A stretch of DNA of 64,000 nucleotides, taken from contig JAGMUV010000020.1 in assembly GCA_020744425.1 (NCBI GenBank), positions 1,340,642 through 1,404,641 on the forward strand. The letters run 5' to 3'. Source of the stretch: Dactylonectria macrodidyma (taxonomy: Eukaryota > Ascomycota > Sordariomycetes > Hypocreales > Nectriaceae). Shown here piece by piece: positions 60,990 through 64,000 of this stretch (its first letter is position 1; each line of letters opens with the position of its first letter). The notes beneath the pieces were generated by a model. That model was not told the DNA's origin and did no database searches. It saw nothing but the letters and a program-made list of their open reading frames with translations. Both the position numbers and the translations under genes were made by a program.

Positions 60990-63217
60990 TTTAAATTATA
61001 TATACTTATTCTAATATTAATATAAATAAGTATAATAAGATTATAATAATTAAAGACTTTATATTATTAAAGAATATTATAATATATTTTAAAATATACT
61101 TTTAATATATTAAACTAATTAGTTAATTATATTAGATATTAAATTTAATAATAAATTTATATATTATATTAAAAGAAATAAGCTTTTTTTTTTAAAAAAT
61201 AAAGTCTTTTAATTCTTTTAAATATTAATACTTATAATTAATAAGTATTATACTCTTTATATATATATTTAAGATTTTATTTTAATTAAAAGCTATTTAA
61301 TAAAAAAAAATATTAGTATTATAATCTTATTATTTCTTTTTAAAAAGTATTTCTTATATACTAATAAGTTAATTATTATTAAATAAATCTTATTAAATAA
61401 TACTCTTTTTTAATTAATATAGTCTAAGTCTTATAATTTTTTTTATAAATAGTAAACTAAATATATTACTATTTTTATATTATTTTTATTATAAAAGGCT
61501 TTTAAAAAGAATTAGATTATATTAATCTTATATTATATAAATATAGAATTATACTAATTATAATAATTTAAAATTACTTACTTTTCTTAAAAGTATTACT
61601 TTATTACTTATATTAGCTTATTTAATACTTCTTTTTATTATATAATTATCTTTATAAATATTAAATTAAAACGAACTTTCTATTAAATTAAAATAGTATT
61701 AGAAAGTTTATCTTATTTTAATTAATAATATTTTTTAATTATTATTAGACTTTATATATTTAAAAGACCTTAATTATTTTAAAAAGGATTTATATTTTAA
61801 ATTTAATAAATCTAGCTTTTATCTTACTTCTTTACTTTATTAATAGTATTTAGTTATATATATTATTAGCTCTTTTTAATATTAAGCCTCTTCTTTTTAA
61901 TATTAATAATATCTTTTTAATTACTATCTTTTCTTTTTAATTTATAAATTATATTCTCTTTCTAATTCTTACTATTATAATCTCTCTTCTTTTTAATAAT
62001 AGTATTCTTTTTATTATTATTAAATTATTTTAGCTTATTCTTTTATTTATTAATAATAATACTCTTCTTTTTATAATTATTTTATTATTTATTCTTAATA
62101 TTTTCTTATTTTTTACTTATATTATTTTTACTTTTTTAATTATTATTAAATTACTTTTTATATAATCTAACTTTTATTACTTTATAATCTTATTCTTATT
62201 TATTATTATTAATTAAATAGTTATATTTATAATAAATTAAATAAAAAAGAAAGATTATTATATAATTTAATTATATTAAAGTATTTAATAATAATCCTTT
62301 TTAAATATATTATTATATAATAATAAGTTATATTAATAAGTTTTATATTAATAATTCTATAGGTTTTTTAAAACTAACTCTTTTTTTAAATAAAAAAGAT
62401 ATATAAAAAGATTTAAAAAAATATAATAAAAGATTTATAATATAAAGCCTTTTTTTATATTTATTTTAATTAAGATTATAAGTTTTAATTATTATTAAAA
62501 GTAATATTAATTATTATTTATAATAATTATTACTATTTATAATAATTATTATTATTTATAATAATTATTACTATTTATAATAATTATTATTATTTATAAT
62601 AATTATTATTAGAAAGTAAAGCTATTATTAAGATATAAAGAATTATTTACTTTTTCTTTTTTAATTATAATACTATTTTAATTATAATACTATTTATATT
62701 TAATTAAACTATTAATCTTTAATACTTTAAATATTAATTATTATTTCTTTTTTTTAAAATAAGATATAATAATAATATATTATATTAATATTAGAATTAA
62801 AGTCATACTAAAAGTAAGATTTATTTATATAATAAGCTAATATTTCTTATTTAATAAAGATTTAATATTCTCTCTTTTTTATACTTAGCTCTTCTAAATT
62901 CATTTTATTTATAATACTATATATACTTCTATTATAATTAATATAGCTTTTCTTTTAGTTTTTATAATTTATTTAATACCTTTATTATTAAATAAATATA
63001 AATAGAAAGTAATTAATATAGATCTTATTATTATTTATTATTCTAATTTAGTTTAATATAAAATCCTCTTAATTAACTTATATTATATAAATATAAAGAA
63101 CTTTAAGGCTAAGACCTTCTTACTCTTTATTTAGCCTATATTTATTTTTAACCTTTATTTATACTTCCTTAGTCTTAAAGATAATAAGATCTTAGGCCTT
63201 TTTTTACTACTCTTTAT
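60990..63217. other. Unresolved A+T-rich relic sequence
   Basis: Extremely A+T-rich, with no element end, TIR or target duplication that I could find. Short frames on minus hint at coding ancestry (charged, Lys/Asn-rich stretches near 61900-62150), but I could not tie them to a family. The 62515-62611 tandem array lies inside. It may be the continuation of repeat B or a separate old element. Confidence 0.3.
62515..62611. repeat. 19-bp tandem repeat, about five units
   Basis: AATAATTATTACTATTTAT and AATAATTATTATTATTTAT alternate in register at 62522, 62541, 62560, 62579 and 62598. The C/T alternation every second unit suggests a 38-bp higher-order unit. The period is not a multiple of three, so it is not a coding repeat. 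Confidence 0.7.
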
Positions 63218-64000
63218 TAAGGTTATAGTCCTTAGCAGCGCACACTCAGAGAGGGGCCAGAGGTTAAACAGTCAAAAAAAAATATAACTAATAGTGAATA
63301 ATAATGTGAGGGCCTAAAACCCAAGCCTAAGGCAATAGCAACTCAGAATGACTAGAGTTTCTACTGTATCAGGGTGCAAGCCTTACTATCCTATTCAACC
63401 TTTTAAGATGCATTACTAGAAAAGCTAGACAGAAAGCTAGACAGAAAAGCTAGACAGAAAAGCTAGACAGAAAAGCTAGATATCAGAAGGCAAAATCGTC
63501 ATACGATAAAAGCCCCATAAGGGTTCGTTACATTCCAAGCTCATCACAATTCTAAGTCGCAATTCAATTACTTCTTTATAATTCTAAATCGCAATTTAAC
63601 TCATTAGAGACTAATTTATTAAAGATTAGCGTTATTTTTAAGCTCTTTATAATCTAACTAACTTATAATAAATACTATAATAAATATCTAGTATAATATA
63701 TTCTATATTCTTAATAACTCAGGTTTTAGTAATTATTATATTCTTTTTATATATAACTTAAATACTAAGCTTAATAAAGATATAAAAATCCTTAATAAGC
63801 TAAAGGCTATAGTAATAAATTATAGTCTTAAAGAAATTAGAACTATTAAGACTTAGTAACTCTTTAATAGTAAGTAAGTCACTTTAATAATCTTTAAGAC
63901 TAAAGTATTCTTAAGACTATACCTCTTTAAAAGTAATTAATAATTTAAGAATTAAATTAAAAATAAATAATACTTTTTAAAATTTAATAATAAGTTAGTT
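63218..64000 (-). mobile_element. Family A retroposon (A2), cut by the window end
   Basis: Starts TAAGGTTATAGTCCTTAGC and continues to the end of the window. Five 13-bp units (AAAGCTAGACAG) are at 63420-63480, and the ends are well preserved. The remaining 250-300 bp lie outside the window. Confidence 0.75.

Larger units (their letters stand above)
54490..60990 (-). pseudogene. Repeat B, copy 2: long coding relic, family not recognised
   Basis: Inverted relative to 20974-26209 and extending further at its 5' (right) side, beyond the point where copy 1 is cut by the copia LTR. It is interrupted by a truncated family A copy (58321-58534) and two MITEs (59237-59660, 59975-60382). The part 54490-58320 pairs with copy 1 across its length, so repeat B is at least 5.5 kb without guests. 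Minus-strand frames of dozens of codons appear between RIP-type stops. I see no motif that names the protein. The right boundary is uncertain because copy 1 gives no comparison beyond 58320. Confidence 0.35.

Noticed and set aside
20974..60990. Repeat B as a Starship captain (DUF3435), RecQ-like subtelomeric helicase or KDZ transposase
   Set aside because: I compared the readable stretches with what I remember of each and found no diagnostic motif, so no name is given.
60990..62500. A Tc1-like transposase on the minus strand
   Set aside because: Some residue patterns hinted at a helix-turn-helix, but no catalytic block, TIR or TA flank could be found.
63416..63482. CRISPR-like array
   Set aside because: The 12-13 bp units are contiguous with no spacers, and the organism is a eukaryote.
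2175..64000. Mitochondrial or bacterial A+T-rich DNA
   Set aside because: The elements are nuclear fungal families (copia, gypsy chromovirus, pogo, Helitron), and the stops follow Gln and Trp codons as in RIP.

Overview
The window looks like a filamentous ascomycete (Pezizomycotina) chromosome segment. About 2.1 kb of normal-composition DNA carries one intact gene. It abuts about 62 kb of extremely A+T-rich DNA made almost wholly of transposable elements. Reading frames there are full of TAA/TAG stops where related proteins have CAA, CAG or TGG, and C>T and G>A changes between copies explain most differences. That is the signature of repeat-induced point mutation (RIP). All base-composition statements are by eye; nothing was computed.

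Layout. 1-921: upstream region with two perfect TGACGTCA palindromes and a TATA-like box. 922-2019: one intact gene for a disordered Arg/Ser/Pro-rich protein. 2175-4132: left part of a Fot1/pogo-like DNA transposon. 4133-20973: a Ty1/copia element (coding on minus, two LTRs of about 547 bp) swollen by insertions. These include a SINE and a 1.1-kb retroposon (family A) that itself holds a MITE, with a second SINE inside it, and a Helitron with another family A copy inside it. 20974-26209: repeat B, a long coding relic I cannot identify. 26212-42320: stacked family A copies, MITEs, and a Fot1/pogo element (28984-39546) whose transposase is split by a Ty3/gypsy chromovirus (30157-38301). 42330-46470: a second gypsy relic. 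46473-53751: a dense run of family A copies. 53752-54250: another pogo fragment. 54490-60990: a second, inverted copy of repeat B. 60990-63217: unresolved A+T-rich relic sequence. 63218 to the end: one more family A copy.

Target-site duplications make the insertion order readable. Examples are TATTA around the gypsy element, ATATA around a solo copia LTR, TA around the MITEs and pogo elements, and 13-16 bp around SINEs and family A. The most interesting points are: (1) a MITE/pogo group whose terminal inverted repeats each hold two 17-bp units with a subfamily-specific variable stretch; (2) two long tRNA-headed SINEs with clear 15-16 bp duplications; (3) a 1.1-kb apparently non-coding retroposon with 5'-truncated copies and two swappable cores; (4) an antisense Cys-cluster plus coiled-coil gene relic in the 3' region of the gypsy element; (5) a Helitron with asymmetric inverted ends and a resolvable empty site. 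The region is presumably constitutive heterochromatin (centromeric, subtelomeric or an interstitial TE island); the sequence alone does not say which. No rRNA gene, functional tRNA gene or CRISPR array was seen.
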